64,000 nt of DNA from Clostridium sp. (GTDB lineage Bacteria > Bacillota > Clostridia > Clostridiales > Clostridiaceae), in the NCBI RefSeq assembly GCF_029258205.1, contig NZ_JARHZJ010000088.1, positions 24,027 through 88,026 of the forward strand, read 5' to 3'. A model generated the notes under the pieces. That model was given only the letters and a program-made list of their open reading frames with translations. It was not told where the DNA came from and did no database searches. Shown here one piece after another: positions 19,971 to 30,111 of this stretch (position 1 is its first letter; every line of letters begins with the position of its first letter). A program made the position numbers and the translations under genes.

Positions 19971-21167
19971 TTGAAAATAGTAGTGCAAAAATTTGGTGGT
20001 ACTTCTGTATCAACAAAAGAAAGAAGAACTATGGTTGTAGAAAAGGTAAAAGGGGCAATCAATAAAGGATACTTACCAGTGGTTGTTGTATCTGCTATGG
20101 GAAGAAACGGAGAACCTTATGCAACTGATACACTTTTAGGATTAGTGTCAGAAGAGTTTAAAAAAGAAAATAAATTAGCTACTGATTTACTTATGGGATG
20201 TGGAGAAATTATAAGCACTGTTGTTTTGAGTGATGAATTAAGAGGGGAAAAAATAGAAGCAATTCCGTTAACAGGAGGAAATGCAGGGATACTTACAGAT
20301 GATAATTATTCAAGTGCTGATTTTATAGATATAAATCCTAAATTAATATTAGAAGTTCTCAAAGATGGAAAAGTGCCTGTTGTTGCTGGATTCCAAGGGA
20401 TTGATAGAAATGGATTCTTAACTACTTTAGGAAGAGGCGGAAGTGATACTACAGCGGCAGTTTTAGGAGTAGCATTAAAGGCTGAAGAAATTGAAATATA
20501 TACAGATGTTGATGGAATAATGACTGCTGACCCAAGAATAGTTGGAGATGCTGAACTTATTAATAAAATAAGTTACAATGAAGTATTTCAATTAGCAGAC
20601 CAAGGGGCTAAGGTAATTCATCCAAGAGCTGTAGAAATAGCAATGAAAGGTAATGTTGCCTTAGTAATAAAAAATACTATGAGTACTTGTACTGGTACAA
20701 TTATAGATAATTTAGGAGATGTAGATAATAATAAGTTTATAACTGGAATAACTCATCAAGGAAATAGAATTCAAGTTTCTATAAAATCTGATGAAAATAA
20801 GAATAATATAAATTATAAGACCATTTTAGAAAGTCTTGCAAATAATAAGATAAGTTTAGACTTAATAAATATTTTCCCTAAAGAAAAAGTATTTACAATA
20901 GATTCAAGTGTTAAAGAATTATTTGAAGATATTATGAGGAAAAATGATTTAAAATATAGTTTAGTAGAAGACTTAAGCACTATAGCTATAGTTGGTTCAA
21001 GAATGAGAGGACTTCCAGGAGTTATGGCTAAAATAGTAGGTGCTTTAGATAGTGAAAACATAGAAGTTTTACAAACAGCAGATTCACATATGACAATTTG
21101 GTGTCTTGTTGAAAGTAAAAATGTAAAAGAAGCGATAAAAGCACTTCATAAAGCTTTTATGAAATAA
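19971..21167 (+). CDS. dapG: Aspartate kinase, dapG-type
   Basis: Phosphorylates L-aspartate, the entry step to lysine, diaminopimelate, threonine and methionine. The N-terminal kinase domain has VVQKFGGTSVS and TLGRGGSDTTAAVLG, with YTDVDGIMTADPR; two ACT regulatory domains fill the last 150 residues (IAIVGSRMRGLPGVMAKIVGAL). I chose TTG 19971 rather than GTG 19962, which abuts the AGGAG site, giving 398 aa. The location after ymxH matches the diaminopimelate-sensitive DapG of sporeformers; the effector specificity is inferred from that context. Confidence 0.88.
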   Translation: MKIVVQKFGGTSVSTKERRTMVVEKVKGAINKGYLPVVVVSAMGRNGEPYATDTLLGLVSEEFKKENKLATDLLMGCGEIISTVVLSDELRGEKIEAIPLTGGNAGILTDDNYSSADFIDINPKLILEVLKDGKVPVVAGFQGIDRNGFLTTLGRGGSDTTAAVLGVALKAEEIEIYTDVDGIMTADPRIVGDAELINKISYNEVFQLADQGAKVIHPRAVEIAMKGNVALVIKNTMSTCTGTIIDNLGDVDNNKFITGITHQGNRIQVSIKSDENKNNINYKTILESLANNKISLDLINIFPKEKVFTIDSSVKELFEDIMRKNDLKYSLVEDLSTIAIVGSRMRGLPGVMAKIVGALDSENIEVLQTADSHMTIWCLVESKNVKEAIKALHKAFMK

Positions 21168-21220
21168 TGTATATAAATTTTCTTTCTGTGCAAAATAAAG
21201 TTAGTACAGGAGGGAGATAT

Positions 21221-21910
21221 ATGGAACATAATAAAGAAAATCAAAATAAAAGTATAGACGAAATAAAAGAAATAGGAGCAGTTTTACCTGAACATAAGAA
21301 AGAAGATTCTAATATACAGGTTTTAACCATAATAGGGCAAATTGAAGGACATAGTGTTCAACCGCCACAAACTAAAACAACTAAGTATGAGCATATGATT
21401 CCTCAATTAATTGATATAGAACAAAATGATAGAATAAAAGGTATATTATTTGTTTTAAATACTGTTGGAGGGGATGTTGAAGCAGGATTAGCAATTGCTG
21501 AGATGATAAGAAGCCTAAAAAAACCAACAGTATCATTAGTTATTGGAGGAGGTCATTCTATAGGAGTTCCTCTAGCAACAGCATCTCAATATTCTTTTAT
21601 TTCTCCATCAGCTACTATGATAATACATCCAATAAGAATGAATGGACTTGTAATAGGAGTTCCTCAAACATTTAAATATTTTAATAAAATGCAAGAGAGA
21701 ATAAATGATTTTATAACAAGGACATCAGGAATTAAATTAGATGTACTAAAAAAAATGATGATGCAAACAGATGAACTTTTAAACGATATGGGAACAATAT
21801 TAGTTGGAGAAGAAGCAGTTAAATGCGGATTAATAAACGAAGTTGGCGGTGTTAAAGAAGCCTTAGATAAGTTAAATAGCTTAATAGAAGCTTATAATTT
21901 AGAACCATAG
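21221..21910 (+). CDS. tepA: ClpP-fold serine protease, TepA type
   Basis: Protease of the ClpP/TepA family related to translocation-enhancing protein A of B. subtilis. Residues FVLNTVGGDVEAGLAIAEMI form the oxyanion-hole glycine region, GGGHSIGVPLA carries the nucleophilic Ser, and MIIHPIRM the His. There is no signal peptide; it should be cytoplasmic. The first 18 codons of the ORF-track entry precede the AGGAGGG site, so ATG 21221 (229 aa) is preferred. Substrate unknown. Adjacent ymxH, dapG and FtsK/SpoIIIE genes are a conserved Firmicute neighbourhood. Confidence 0.85.
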   Translation: MEHNKENQNKSIDEIKEIGAVLPEHKKEDSNIQVLTIIGQIEGHSVQPPQTKTTKYEHMIPQLIDIEQNDRIKGILFVLNTVGGDVEAGLAIAEMIRSLKKPTVSLVIGGGHSIGVPLATASQYSFISPSATMIIHPIRMNGLVIGVPQTFKYFNKMQERINDFITRTSGIKLDVLKKMMMQTDELLNDMGTILVGEEAVKCGLINEVGGVKEALDKLNSLIEAYNLEP

Positions 21911-21930
21911 GATATCTATGGTTCTATTTA
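21902..21930 (+). terminator. Probable terminator after tepA
   Basis: Stem GAACCATAG / CTATGGTTC with a 5-nt loop; the arm includes the last codons. The tail TATTTATG is weak. Confidence 0.6.
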
Positions 21931-21947
21931 TGTAATATAAAAATATT

Positions 21948-21978
21948 TTGACAATTTATAGTCATTTATGTATATAAT
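21948..21978 (+). promoter_or_regulatory. Candidate promoter of ftsK/spoIIIE
   Basis: TTGACA followed after 17 nt by TATATA, or after 19 nt by TATAAT; located 50-80 nt upstream of the gene. Confidence 0.55.
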
Positions 21979-22040
21979 ATTTTTTGGTACAAGTATTTTA
22001 CCATTTTTAAATTAAAATAGGTGAGGTGATTTATTTTAGT

Positions 22041-24431
22041 ATGGCTGGGGCAAAGAAGAAAACCGCAACTAAGACTCAAAAAAAGAAAAATCAAAGCAAA
22101 ATTAAAGTTACAGAAGAAATATATGCTTTAATAGCAATATGTGTTTCTTTAATTGTTATGTTTAGTTTATATACTGATAAAGCAGGATATTTAAGTGTTA
22201 TATCAAGAACTCTCTTGATAGGATTTTTTGGAATTGGAGCTTTTTTTATTCCGATTTACATAATATATTTATGTACAAAGCTTTTCTTATTTAAAAGAGA
22301 GGTGTTATTTTCAAGAATAGGATTGGGGATAACAATAGCACTTATAACTAGTGTGCTACTTATTCAGACTGTGAATATAAACGATTATTATGTACAAGGA
22401 AGTATATGGAGATCTATAAAAACTATATGGAATTCTCAAAGTGAATGGCATGGAGGTATAATAGGATTTTTAATTGTATTACCTCTATATAAATTAGTAG
22501 GTAAAATAGGACTTTTTGTCATTTTTATAACATTATATCTTATAGCTTCAATGCTTATATTCGATTATAATCTAGTTTCAATAAGAAATTTCTTTGGAGG
22601 TTTTAAGGAAAAAGCTTTTAAAGTTAAATTTGTTGATAAAAAGTATGAAAAAGATGATTATATTAATTTGAAGAAAAAAGATAATAGTTATGAAAGAAAT
22701 AAAGATTATAAAAAAGATGAGACTTCACATGATAACAGTAAGATAAAAATATTAGACTTTATGAAAAATTCCTCTTTGAATGATATAGAGGATAATAAAA
22801 AAGAAAAGGACAATCAATTAAAGGATAATATTAAAATAAACCAATTTAAACCAGAGTCTAAAATGCCTAGGGACTTAAGTTTAGATAATACCATAATAGA
22901 ACAAAGAGGATTCAATTCAGAAAATGCTAAAAATGAAGAATCTATAAATAAAGAAATATCAAATAATATGGCTAGTAAAAATTCAAGTGTAGGGGCTAGT
23001 TATATTGCACCAAATGCAGAGTTATTAAATTTAAATAATAATAATGAATTAGATAAAGATGATAAGAAGGCATTATTAGCTAATGCAGCTAAACTTGAAG
23101 AAACTCTTATGAGTTTTGGAGTAGAGGCAAAAATACTTCAAGTAACAAAAGGACCATCTGTTACTAGATTTGAACTTCAACCTAAGGCTGGTATAAAGGT
23201 TAGTAAAATAGTTAATTTAGCTGATGATATAGCTTTAGGATTAGCAGCTAAAGGGGTTAGAATAGAGGCACCTATTCCAGGAAAGTCTGCGATAGGAATA
23301 GAGGTTCCAAATAAAGAACAAACACCAGTTTTCTTTAGAGAAATTGTAGAATCTAAAGAATTTTTAGATAATAAATTTAAGGTAGCTTGCGCTTTAGGAA
23401 AAGACATAACAGGTAAGGCTGTTGTTACAGATTTAAGTAAGATGCCTCATGTGCTTATTGCAGGAGCAACTGGTTCTGGTAAGAGTGTATGTATAAATAC
23501 ATTAATAGTAAGTATACTATATAAGTATTCTCCAGATGAGGTTAAGCTTTTAATGGTAGACCCAAAAGTTGTTGAATTAAATGTTTATAATGGAATTCCT
23601 CACTTACTAATTCCAGTAGTTACAGATCCTAAGAAGGCTGCTGCGGCATTAAACTGGGCTGTAAATGAAATGACTAGAAGATATAAACTTTTTGCAGACA
23701 ATGGAGTAAGAAATATAGAATCATATAATGCTTTATATAATAAAGGAGAAGTTCCAGAGAAACTTCCTTATATAGTTATTATAGTGGACGAGCTTGCAGA
23801 CCTTATGATGGCTTGTCCTCATGATGTAGAGGATTATATTTGTAGACTTGCTCAAATGGCTAGAGCAGCAGGGATGCACTTAGTAATAGCTACCCAAAGA
23901 CCATCTGTAGATGTAATTACAGGGGTAATTAAGGCTAATATACCTTCTAGAATATCTTTTGCAGTTTCAAGTCAAGTTGACTCTAGAACAATATTAGACT
24001 CAGCAGGAGCTGAAAAACTTTTAGGTAGAGGGGATATGTTATTCTACCCAGTTGGAGAGTCTAAGCCTCAGAGAGTTCAAGGGGCTTTTATTTCAGAGGA
24101 AGAAGTTGAACATGTTGTATCATTTATAAAAGAGTCACAAAAGGATGCTCAATATGAAGAGGATATATTAGAGCATATAAATTCAGCAACTCTTGCTTCA
24201 GATGGAAATGGTGATAGTGATAGAGATGAACTTTTAGATGAAGCTATAGAAATCGTAGTTGAAAGTGGTCAAGCTTCAGCATCATATTTACAAAGAAGAT
24301 TAAGAATAGGATTTAATAGAGCGGCAAGAATAATAGAAGAACTAGAAGAATGTGGGGTTATTTCTAGAAGAGATGGAAGCAAACCAAGACAAGTGCTTGT
24401 TAGTAAAGAGCAATTAGAAAATATGAAATAA
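22041..24431 (+). CDS. FtsK/SpoIIIE DNA translocase
   Basis: Membrane-anchored ATPase that pumps DNA through the division or sporulation septum. About four N-terminal membrane helices (residues 25-185), a long polar Asn/Lys/Asp-rich linker (about 195-330), then the motor with Walker [10 protein letters not shown] (about 475) and Walker [10 protein letters not shown], and a C-terminal winged-helix gamma domain ([25 protein letters not shown]) that reads chromosome polarity sites. ATG 22041 (796 aa) fits the GAGGTGAT site. Whether it serves division, sporulation or both cannot be told from sequence. Confidence 0.95.
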   Translation: MAGAKKKTATKTQKKKNQSKIKVTEEIYALIAICVSLIVMFSLYTDKAGYLSVISRTLLIGFFGIGAFFIPIYIIYLCTKLFLFKREVLFSRIGLGITIALITSVLLIQTVNINDYYVQGSIWRSIKTIWNSQSEWHGGIIGFLIVLPLYKLVGKIGLFVIFITLYLIASMLIFDYNLVSIRNFFGGFKEKAFKVKFVDKKYEKDDYINLKKKDNSYERNKDYKKDETSHDNSKIKILDFMKNSSLNDIEDNKKEKDNQLKDNIKINQFKPESKMPRDLSLDNTIIEQRGFNSENAKNEESINKEISNNMASKNSSVGASYIAPNAELLNLNNNNELDKDDKKALLANAAKLEETLMSFGVEAKILQVTKGPSVTRFELQPKAGIKVSKIVNLADDIALGLAAKGVRIEAPIPGKSAIGIEVPNKEQTPVFFREIVESKEFLDNKFKVACALGKDITGKAVVTDLSKMPHVLIAGATGSGKSVCINTLIVSILYKYSPDEVKLLMVDPKVVELNVYNGIPHLLIPVVTDPKKAAAALNWAVNEMTRRYKLFADNGVRNIESYNALYNKGEVPEKLPYIVIIVDELADLMMACPHDVEDYICRLAQMARAAGMHLVIATQRPSVDVITGVIKANIPSRISFAVSSQVDSRTILDSAGAEKLLGRGDMLFYPVGESKPQRVQGAFISEEEVEHVVSFIKESQKDAQYEEDILEHINSATLASDGNGDSDRDELLDEAIEIVVESGQASASYLQRRLRIGFNRAARIIEELEECGVISRRDGSKPRQVLVSKEQLENMK

Positions 24432-24499
24432 AAACTTGTTTAATTTAAAAAAGAGTTTTAAAATAAGAAATATATATTTAAACGTAGGAGGAAGTAGAT

Positions 24500-25837
24500 T
24501 TGGCGAAATATAAGGTAGGAATGGTGAGTTTAGGTTGTGATAAAAATAGAGTTGATTCAGAAATCATGCTTGGTATGGTTCAGAATGAGTACGAACTTAC
24601 TAATAATCCAAAGGAAGCTGACATAATAATAGTAAATACTTGCGGATTTATAGAAAAGGCTAAACAAGAATCCATAAACACAATATTAGATATGGCAAAA
24701 TATAAAACAAGTCACAACTGTAAGTTACTTATAGCTACAGGCTGCTTAACTCAAAGATATGGTGATGAATTATTAGAATTAATGCCTGAAATAGATATAA
24801 TGTTAGGTGTTAATGATTATGCTAAAATAAATGAAGCTATAATGAACTTTATAAATGGAAATAATGAAAAAGTAAAAGCTACAAATTACAGTGATATATC
24901 AATTAATGAAGGATTAAGGTTGATAACAACTGATAAAGCTACTGCATACTTAAGAATTGCAGAAGGATGCGATAATTTCTGCACTTATTGTATTATTCCT
25001 AAAATCAGAGGTAAGTTTAGAAGTAGAACTTTAGAAAGTATTGTAGAAGAAGCGAAGAAATTAGCTGAAAATGGAGTTAAAGAGTTAATATTAATAGCTC
25101 AAGACACAACTAATTATGGTATAGATATATATGGCGAAAAGAAACTTCACTTAGTTTTAAGAGAATTAGCTAAGATTGAAGGAATAGAGTGGATAAGAGT
25201 TCTTTATTGTTATCCAGAAGCTATATATGATGAACTTATAAAAGAGATTTCAGCAAATGATAAGGTATGTAATTATCTTGATTTGCCTATACAACATATT
25301 AGCAATAATGTTTTAAAAAGAATGGGTAGAAAGACAACAAAAGAAGAAATAATAGGAAAAATTAATGAACTAAGAAAAAATGTTCCTAATATAGTTTTAA
25401 GAACTTCTTTAATAGTTGGATTCCCAGGAGAATCTGAGGAAGATTTCAATGAATTAAAAGATTTTATAAAGACAGTAAAATTAGATAAAGTTGGAGTCTT
25501 TACTTATTCAAGAGAAGAAGGAACACCTGCTGCCATAATGGAAGATCAAATAGATGAAGAGGTTAAAAAAGCTAGAGAAGAAGAAATAATGTTACTTCAA
25601 AAGGCAGTATCAGAAGAAATTAATAAAAACAAAGTAGATAGAGAATATGATGTTCTTATAGAAAAGTTTAATGGAGAATACTATATAGGAAGAAGCTATG
25701 AGATGGCTCCAGATATAGATGGATATATTTATGTGAAAGGAAATGGAGCTAAAAAGGACCAGTTCTGTAAAGTTAAAATTGAAAAGGCCTTAGAATATGA
25801 TTTGGTAGGAGTTGTATGCAATGAATCTTGCAAATAA
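24500..25837 (+). CDS. rimO: Ribosomal protein S12 (Asp) methylthiotransferase RimO
   Basis: Radical SAM enzyme that methylthiolates Asp in ribosomal protein S12. N-terminal MTTase domain with three Cys ([35 protein letters not shown]), radical SAM motif [14 protein letters not shown] (about residue 155), and a C-terminal TRAM domain. The DKNRVDSE segment distinguishes RimO from MiaB. Start TTG 24500 follows AGGAGGA. Its end overlaps pgsA by 17 nt. Confidence 0.95.
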   Translation: MAKYKVGMVSLGCDKNRVDSEIMLGMVQNEYELTNNPKEADIIIVNTCGFIEKAKQESINTILDMAKYKTSHNCKLLIATGCLTQRYGDELLELMPEIDIMLGVNDYAKINEAIMNFINGNNEKVKATNYSDISINEGLRLITTDKATAYLRIAEGCDNFCTYCIIPKIRGKFRSRTLESIVEEAKKLAENGVKELILIAQDTTNYGIDIYGEKKLHLVLRELAKIEGIEWIRVLYCYPEAIYDELIKEISANDKVCNYLDLPIQHISNNVLKRMGRKTTKEEIIGKINELRKNVPNIVLRTSLIVGFPGESEEDFNELKDFIKTVKLDKVGVFTYSREEGTPAAIMEDQIDEEVKKAREEEIMLLQKAVSEEINKNKVDREYDVLIEKFNGEYYIGRSYEMAPDIDGYIYVKGNGAKKDQFCKVKIEKALEYDLVGVVCNESCK

Positions 25838-26411
25838 ATTAACTTTAATTAGAATAATTTTAGTGCCAATATTCTTAGTATTTATAGCTTATCAGGACTT
25901 ACCTTATGGTAGTTTAATAGCAACGCTTATATTCATAATAGCATCTATTACAGATCAACTAGATGGATATATTGCAAGATCAAGGAATCAAGTTACTAAT
26001 TTTGGTAAGTTTATGGATCCTCTGGCAGATAAGTTGTTAGTTACGGCTGCTCTTATATCTTTAGTTGAATTACAATTAGTTCCTGCATGGGCAGCTATTG
26101 TAATAATAGCTAGAGAGTTTGCTGTTTCGGGTTTAAGAACCATAGCTGCATCAGAGGGATTGGTTATAGCTGCTAGCTGGTGGGGGAAAATTAAGACTGT
26201 AATACAAATAATTGCCATAATTCTTTTGTTGTTACAAGTAAATATAATTAATTCACCAGGAATTAATGAGTTAGTTGCAGGAAGCAGTTTTTTAAGAAAT
26301 TTCTTTATATATGTTCCTGATATATTCTTATATTTAGCTGTTGCAATAACAATAATTTCTGGAGTGGATTACTTTAGAAAAAATAAAAATGTTATAAATA
26401 CTTATAAATAA
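25821..26411 (+). CDS. pgsA: CDP-diacylglycerol-glycerol-3-phosphate 3-phosphatidyltransferase
   Basis: Makes phosphatidylglycerol phosphate from CDP-diacylglycerol, downstream of the cdsA product. The CDP-alcohol phosphotransferase motif is complete: [20 protein letters not shown] then FMDPLADK. Five to six membrane helices. ATG 25821 lies 9 nt after a TAGGAG site inside the rimO 3' end; the ORF-track TTG 25812 is too close to that site. Length 196 aa is typical. Translationally coupled to rimO. Confidence 0.95.
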   Translation: MNLANKLTLIRIILVPIFLVFIAYQDLPYGSLIATLIFIIASITDQLDGYIARSRNQVTNFGKFMDPLADKLLVTAALISLVELQLVPAWAAIVIIAREFAVSGLRTIAASEGLVIAASWWGKIKTVIQIIAIILLLLQVNIINSPGINELVAGSSFLRNFFIYVPDIFLYLAVAITIISGVDYFRKNKNVINTYK

Positions 26412-26431
26412 TGTTTTAAAAGTTAAAAAAC

Positions 26432-26492
26432 AGTCAATTATTAAGACATGGAGTTCTATTAAGAACTTCATGTTGATGTTGACTTTTTTTTT
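26432..26492 (+). terminator. Two-part terminator after rimO-pgsA
   Basis: Outer stem AGTCAA / TTGACT and inner stem CATGGAGTTCT / AGAACTTCATG (one G-U pair, 4-nt ATTA loop) followed by a run of nine T. The 3' outer arm TTGACT is also the -35 box of the recA promoter. Confidence 0.85.
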
Positions 26493-26506
26493 GTATATAT
26501 TATAAT
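26479..26506 (+). promoter_or_regulatory. recA promoter overlapping the upstream terminator
   Basis: TTGACT-N16-TATAAT. The -35 element is the last arm of the pgsA terminator and its T-tract fills the spacer. Confidence 0.8.
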
Positions 26507-26513
26507 GGTAGTA

Positions 26514-26525
26514 GAACTTATGTTC
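26514..26525 (+). promoter_or_regulatory. LexA (SOS) box of recA
   Basis: GAAC-TTAT-GTTC, a perfect match to the core GAAC-N4-GTTC of the Gram-positive LexA operator, starting 8 nt after the -10 box, where bound LexA would cover the transcription start. Confidence 0.85.
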
Positions 26526-26546
26526 GGTTATTTAAGGAGGTTAAGT

Positions 26547-27605
26547 ATGGCAAATATAGATAAAGATAAATTAAAAGCTATTGAGATGGCTATGGGGCAA
26601 ATAGAGAAGCAATTTGGAAAAGGATCAGTAATGAAACTTGGAGAGCAAGGAGCTCCTCAAATGGATGCTGTTTCTACTGGATGCTTAGATCTTGATATAG
26701 CTTTAGGAATAGGTGGAGTACCAAGAGGAAGAATTATTGAGATATATGGACCAGAGAGTTCTGGTAAGACAACGGTTGCTTTACATGTAGTAGCAGAGGC
26801 ACAAAAATTAGGTGGAGCAGCAGCGTATATAGATGCAGAACATGCTTTAGATCCAGTTTATGCAAAAAGATTAGGGGTTAATATAGATGATTTAGTGGTT
26901 TCACAACCAGATACAGGAGAACAAGCTTTAGAGATAACAGAAGCATTAGTTAGATCAGGAGCTATAGATGTTTTAGTTGTGGATTCGGTTGCAGCTTTAG
27001 TTCCAAGAGCAGAAATTGAAGGAGAAATGGGAGATTCTCACGTTGGTCTTCAAGCTAGATTAATGTCACAAGCTTTAAGAAAATTAACAGGAACAATTAA
27101 TAAATCAAACTGTGTAGTAATATTCATAAACCAATTAAGAGAAAAAGTTGGTATAATGTTTGGAAATCCAGAAACAACACCAGGTGGTAGAGCATTAAAA
27201 TTCTATGCTTCAGTTAGAATGGATATAAGAAGAATTGATTCAATAAAACAAGGAGACGGAATAACTGGTAATAGAACAAGAGTTAAAATAGTTAAAAATA
27301 AAGTTGCTCCTCCATTTAAGCAAGCTGAGTTTGATATTATGTACAATGAAGGTATATCAAAAGAAGGTAATATAGTAGATGTTGGAGTAAAAGAGAATAT
27401 AGTGCAAAAGAGTGGTGCTTGGTTCTCATATGGAGATATAAGATTAGGCCAAGGTAGAGAAAATGCTAAACAGTATTTAAAAGAGAATCCAGCAGTTGCT
27501 TTAGATATAGAAAATCAAATAAGAGAAAAATATTCACTTCCTTTAGCTAAGAATGTTGAAGGAGTAGATATGGAAAAAAATACAGAAGAATCTGTTGAAA
27601 GTTAA
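26547..27605 (+). CDS. recA: Recombinase RecA
   Basis: ATP-dependent strand-exchange protein and LexA co-protease. Walker [10 protein letters not shown] (about residue 66), [20 protein letters not shown], loop L2 region [22 protein letters not shown]. Length 352 aa. The ORF-track entry starts at 26505 inside the -10 region; ATG 26547 follows AAGGAGG. It is a single-gene unit with its own SOS promoter and terminator. Confidence 0.99.
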   Translation: MANIDKDKLKAIEMAMGQIEKQFGKGSVMKLGEQGAPQMDAVSTGCLDLDIALGIGGVPRGRIIEIYGPESSGKTTVALHVVAEAQKLGGAAAYIDAEHALDPVYAKRLGVNIDDLVVSQPDTGEQALEITEALVRSGAIDVLVVDSVAALVPRAEIEGEMGDSHVGLQARLMSQALRKLTGTINKSNCVVIFINQLREKVGIMFGNPETTPGGRALKFYASVRMDIRRIDSIKQGDGITGNRTRVKIVKNKVAPPFKQAEFDIMYNEGISKEGNIVDVGVKENIVQKSGAWFSYGDIRLGQGRENAKQYLKENPAVALDIENQIREKYSLPLAKNVEGVDMEKNTEESVES

Positions 27606-27636
27606 AAAGATAAGGATTTCCTTATCTTTTTTTATT
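27605..27636 (+). terminator. Intrinsic terminator after recA
   Basis: Stem AAAAGATAAGGA / TCCTTATCTTTT, then TTTATTTT. Confidence 0.88.
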
Positions 27637-27706
27637 TTACTAATATTGATTAATTTTAATGTGTGAATTTAAAATTTTATAAATATTTTAACATTAATAA
27701 AATTTT

Positions 27707-27734
27707 ATAGTTTTTTTAAATACAAAAAAACTAT
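27707..27734. repeat. Inverted repeat in the recA-rny intergenic region
   Basis: ATAGTTTTTTT and AAAAAAACTAT separated by 6 nt. The 338-bp recA-rny gap holds the recA terminator, this repeat, the rny promoter and a long rny leader; no ORF is supported. The A arm followed by little T makes a terminator unlikely on either strand. Confidence 0.5.
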
Positions 27735-27808
27735 GAAAGCGCAATATATCTTGTATTATGAGAGAATAATTTTTGTTTTTTAGCATAGAATATACGCAAG
27801 GGGTAATC

Positions 27809-27837
27809 TTGACATAAGTTTAAAATTACTATACAAT
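27809..27837 (+). promoter_or_regulatory. SigA promoter of rny
   Basis: TTGACA-N17-TACAAT, near consensus, giving a leader of about 100 nt. Confidence 0.8.
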
Positions 27838-27943
27838 AATAACAAATACTGGTTTATCATATTCAAAAAAATTACAGTGAGAATAGTATGACACCTTTCT
27901 ACGCGAAGTGTTTTTATAGAGAGAATAGCGAGGAGGTGTTTAT

Positions 27944-29479
27944 ATGGTAGTAGGAATACTTATAGGAATAATAATATTAGGAGTAGTAGGTTTTATTCAA
28001 TACACTCTTATACAAAAAGCTTCAAAAAATAGGGTGGAAAGCTTAGAAAAAGAAGCTAATTTAACACTTGAGGAGGCTAAAAGAGAAGCTGAATCAATAA
28101 AGAAAGAAGCCATATTAGAAGCTAAAGAAGAGGTGCACAAACTAAGAGAAGATCTTGATAAAGAAACTCGTGACAGAAGAAATGAGATTCAAAGGTTTGA
28201 AAGAAGACTTATCCAAAGGGAGGAGTCATTAGATAAAAAAGGTGAAATGCTTGAAAAAAGAGAAGATGGCATGAATAAAAAATCTATAGAGATTCAAGAG
28301 CTTGAAGAACGTGTACAAAATTTATACGGTGAACAAAGAACTGAACTTGAGAGAATTTCAAATCTTTCAAGTGAAGACGCAAGAACATTGTTATTAGATG
28401 AAATAAGAAGAGAAATAAAACATGAATCAGCTATGCTGATCAAAGAACTTGAGACTAAGGCCAAAGAAGAAGCTGATAAAAAATCAAGAGAAATAATTAC
28501 TACTGCTATTCAAAGATGTGCAGCAGATCATGTTTCTGAAACTACAGTACATGTTGTTGCTCTACCTAATGACGAAATGAAAGGAAGAATCATTGGTAGA
28601 GAAGGTAGAAATATAAGAACTTTAGAAACATTAACAGGAGTTGATTTAATAATAGATGATACTCCAGAAGCTGTTATTCTTTCAAGCTTCGATCCAATAA
28701 GAAGAGAAGTTGCTAGAATAGCTTTAGAAAAATTAATTGTAGATGGAAGAATTCATCCAGCTAGAATTGAAGAAATGGTAGAAAGAGCTATTAAAGATGT
28801 AGAAAATGACATTAAGGAAGAGGGAGAACAAGCAACTTTCGAAACTGGTGTTCATGGATTACATCCAGAAATAATTAAGCTTCTAGGAAGACTAAAGTAC
28901 AGAACAAGTTATGGTCAAAATGTTTTAAAACATTCAATAGAGGTTTCATATTTAGCGGGATTAATGGCATCTGAATTAGGTTTAGATGTAAATCTAGCTA
29001 GAAGAGCAGGACTTTTACATGATATAGGTAAAGGTGTTGACCAAGAATATGAGGGACCTCATGCTGTTATAGGTGGAGAACTTGCAAAGAAATATCATGA
29101 GTCACCAGCTGTGGTAAATGCTATAGCAGCCCATCATGGTGATACAGAGATGCAAACTCTTGAAGCAGTACTTGTTCAAGCAGCAGATGCTATATCAGCA
29201 GCTAGACCTGGTGCAAGAAGAGAAACTTTAGAAGCTTATATTAAGAGATTAGAAAAATTAGAAGAAATAGCTACTTCATATGAAGGTGTAGAAAAGTCAT
29301 ATGCCATTCAAGCTGGAAGAGAAATTAGAATTATGGTTAAACCAGATCAAGTTGACGATGCAGGGGCAATTGAGATGGCGAGAAATATTGTTAAGAAGAT
29401 AGAAGAACAATTAGAGTATCCAGGTCAAATCAAGATAAATGTAATAAGAGAAACTCGTGCAGTTGACTATGCTAAATAA
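27944..29479 (+). CDS. rny: Ribonuclease Y
   Basis: Membrane-anchored endoribonuclease that starts mRNA decay in Firmicutes. N-terminal transmembrane helix (residues 2-22), long coiled coil (about 25-190, rich in E/K/R), KH domain ([24 protein letters not shown], about 216), and HD domain with LLHDIGKG (about 357) and AAHHGD. Length 511 aa is normal. ATG 27944 follows GAGGAGGTG. Single-gene unit with a long leader. Confidence 0.98.
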   Translation: MVVGILIGIIILGVVGFIQYTLIQKASKNRVESLEKEANLTLEEAKREAESIKKEAILEAKEEVHKLREDLDKETRDRRNEIQRFERRLIQREESLDKKGEMLEKREDGMNKKSIEIQELEERVQNLYGEQRTELERISNLSSEDARTLLLDEIRREIKHESAMLIKELETKAKEEADKKSREIITTAIQRCAADHVSETTVHVVALPNDEMKGRIIGREGRNIRTLETLTGVDLIIDDTPEAVILSSFDPIRREVARIALEKLIVDGRIHPARIEEMVERAIKDVENDIKEEGEQATFETGVHGLHPEIIKLLGRLKYRTSYGQNVLKHSIEVSYLAGLMASELGLDVNLARRAGLLHDIGKGVDQEYEGPHAVIGGELAKKYHESPAVVNAIAAHHGDTEMQTLEAVLVQAADAISAARPGARRETLEAYIKRLEKLEEIATSYEGVEKSYAIQAGREIRIMVKPDQVDDAGAIEMARNIVKKIEEQLEYPGQIKINVIRETRAVDYAK

Positions 29480-29526
29480 ATGAATATGTAAAATATATTT
29501 TGGATATAAAATGTATTGTTTTAATT

Positions 29527-29560
29527 AACTCTACTGAATAATTTCAGTAGAGTTTTCTTA
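29527..29560 (+). terminator. Intrinsic terminator after rny
   Basis: Perfect stem AACTCTACTGAA / TTCAGTAGAGTT, 4-nt loop, followed by TTCTTATTATTTT. Confidence 0.85.
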
Positions 29561-29599
29561 TTATTTTAAATAAAAATTAAAAATATTTTATCTATTTAA

Positions 29600-29626
29600 G
29601 AAGGAATTAGAGAGTTTGTATAGAAA
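29600..29626 (+). promoter_or_regulatory. Candidate SigH promoter of spoVS
   Basis: GAAGGAATT matches the SigH -35 consensus RWAGGAWWT; 13 nt later AGAAA approximates the -10 HGAAT. In B. subtilis spoVS is transcribed by SigH, supporting the reading. An imperfect inverted repeat (GGAAACGTT / AAACGTATCC, about 29641-29672) lies between this and the ribosome site. Confidence 0.55.
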
Positions 29627-29697
29627 TATTATATGGTAAAGGAAACGTTAACTATTAAATGTAAACGTATCCTAAAAAGGTCTAGGAGGTTTATATA

Positions 29698-29958
29698 ATG
29701 GAAGTATTAAAGGTATCAACTAAATCAAATCCTAATTCAGTAGCAGGCGCACTAGCAGCTATAATAAAAGAAAGAAATACTGTGGAGATACAAGCAGTAG
29801 GAGCTGGAGCTATAAATCAGGCTGTGAAGGCTATAGCTATAGCAAGAGGATTTGTAGCTCCAAGTGGAAAAGATATAGTTTGTATTCCTGCATTCACAGA
29901 CATCGAAATTGATGGTGAAGAAAGAACAGCTATAAAGCTTATAATACAACCAAGATAA
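29698..29958 (+). CDS. spoVS: Stage V sporulation protein S
   Basis: Small Alba-like protein of 86 aa, very conserved in sporeformers: begins MEVLKVSTKSNPNSVAGALA and contains GAGAINQAVKAIAIARGFVAPSG and CIPAFTDIEIDGEERTAIKL. In B. subtilis loss of SpoVS blocks late sporulation. It is downstream of rny, as in many clostridia and bacilli. Strong AGGAGG site before ATG. Single gene between two terminators. Confidence 0.96.
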   Translation: MEVLKVSTKSNPNSVAGALAAIIKERNTVEIQAVGAGAINQAVKAIAIARGFVAPSGKDIVCIPAFTDIEIDGEERTAIKLIIQPR

Positions 29959-29993
29959 AGTTTATAGAGGAACTAAATTTGGTAAATAAATAG

Positions 29994-30036
29994 ATACTGC
30001 TATTAGTATTCTAACTTATAGCAGTATTTTTTTATT
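29994..30036 (+). terminator. Intrinsic terminator after spoVS
   Basis: ATACTGCTA / TAGCAGTAT with an inner TAG/CTA extension, followed by seven to eight T. Confidence 0.88.
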
Positions 30037-30111
30037 GGTTTACTTTAAATAATAAAAATGATATATTGTAAGCGTAATAAAATAAATTTAAAGCAGTAAA
30101 GAGGGGATTAG

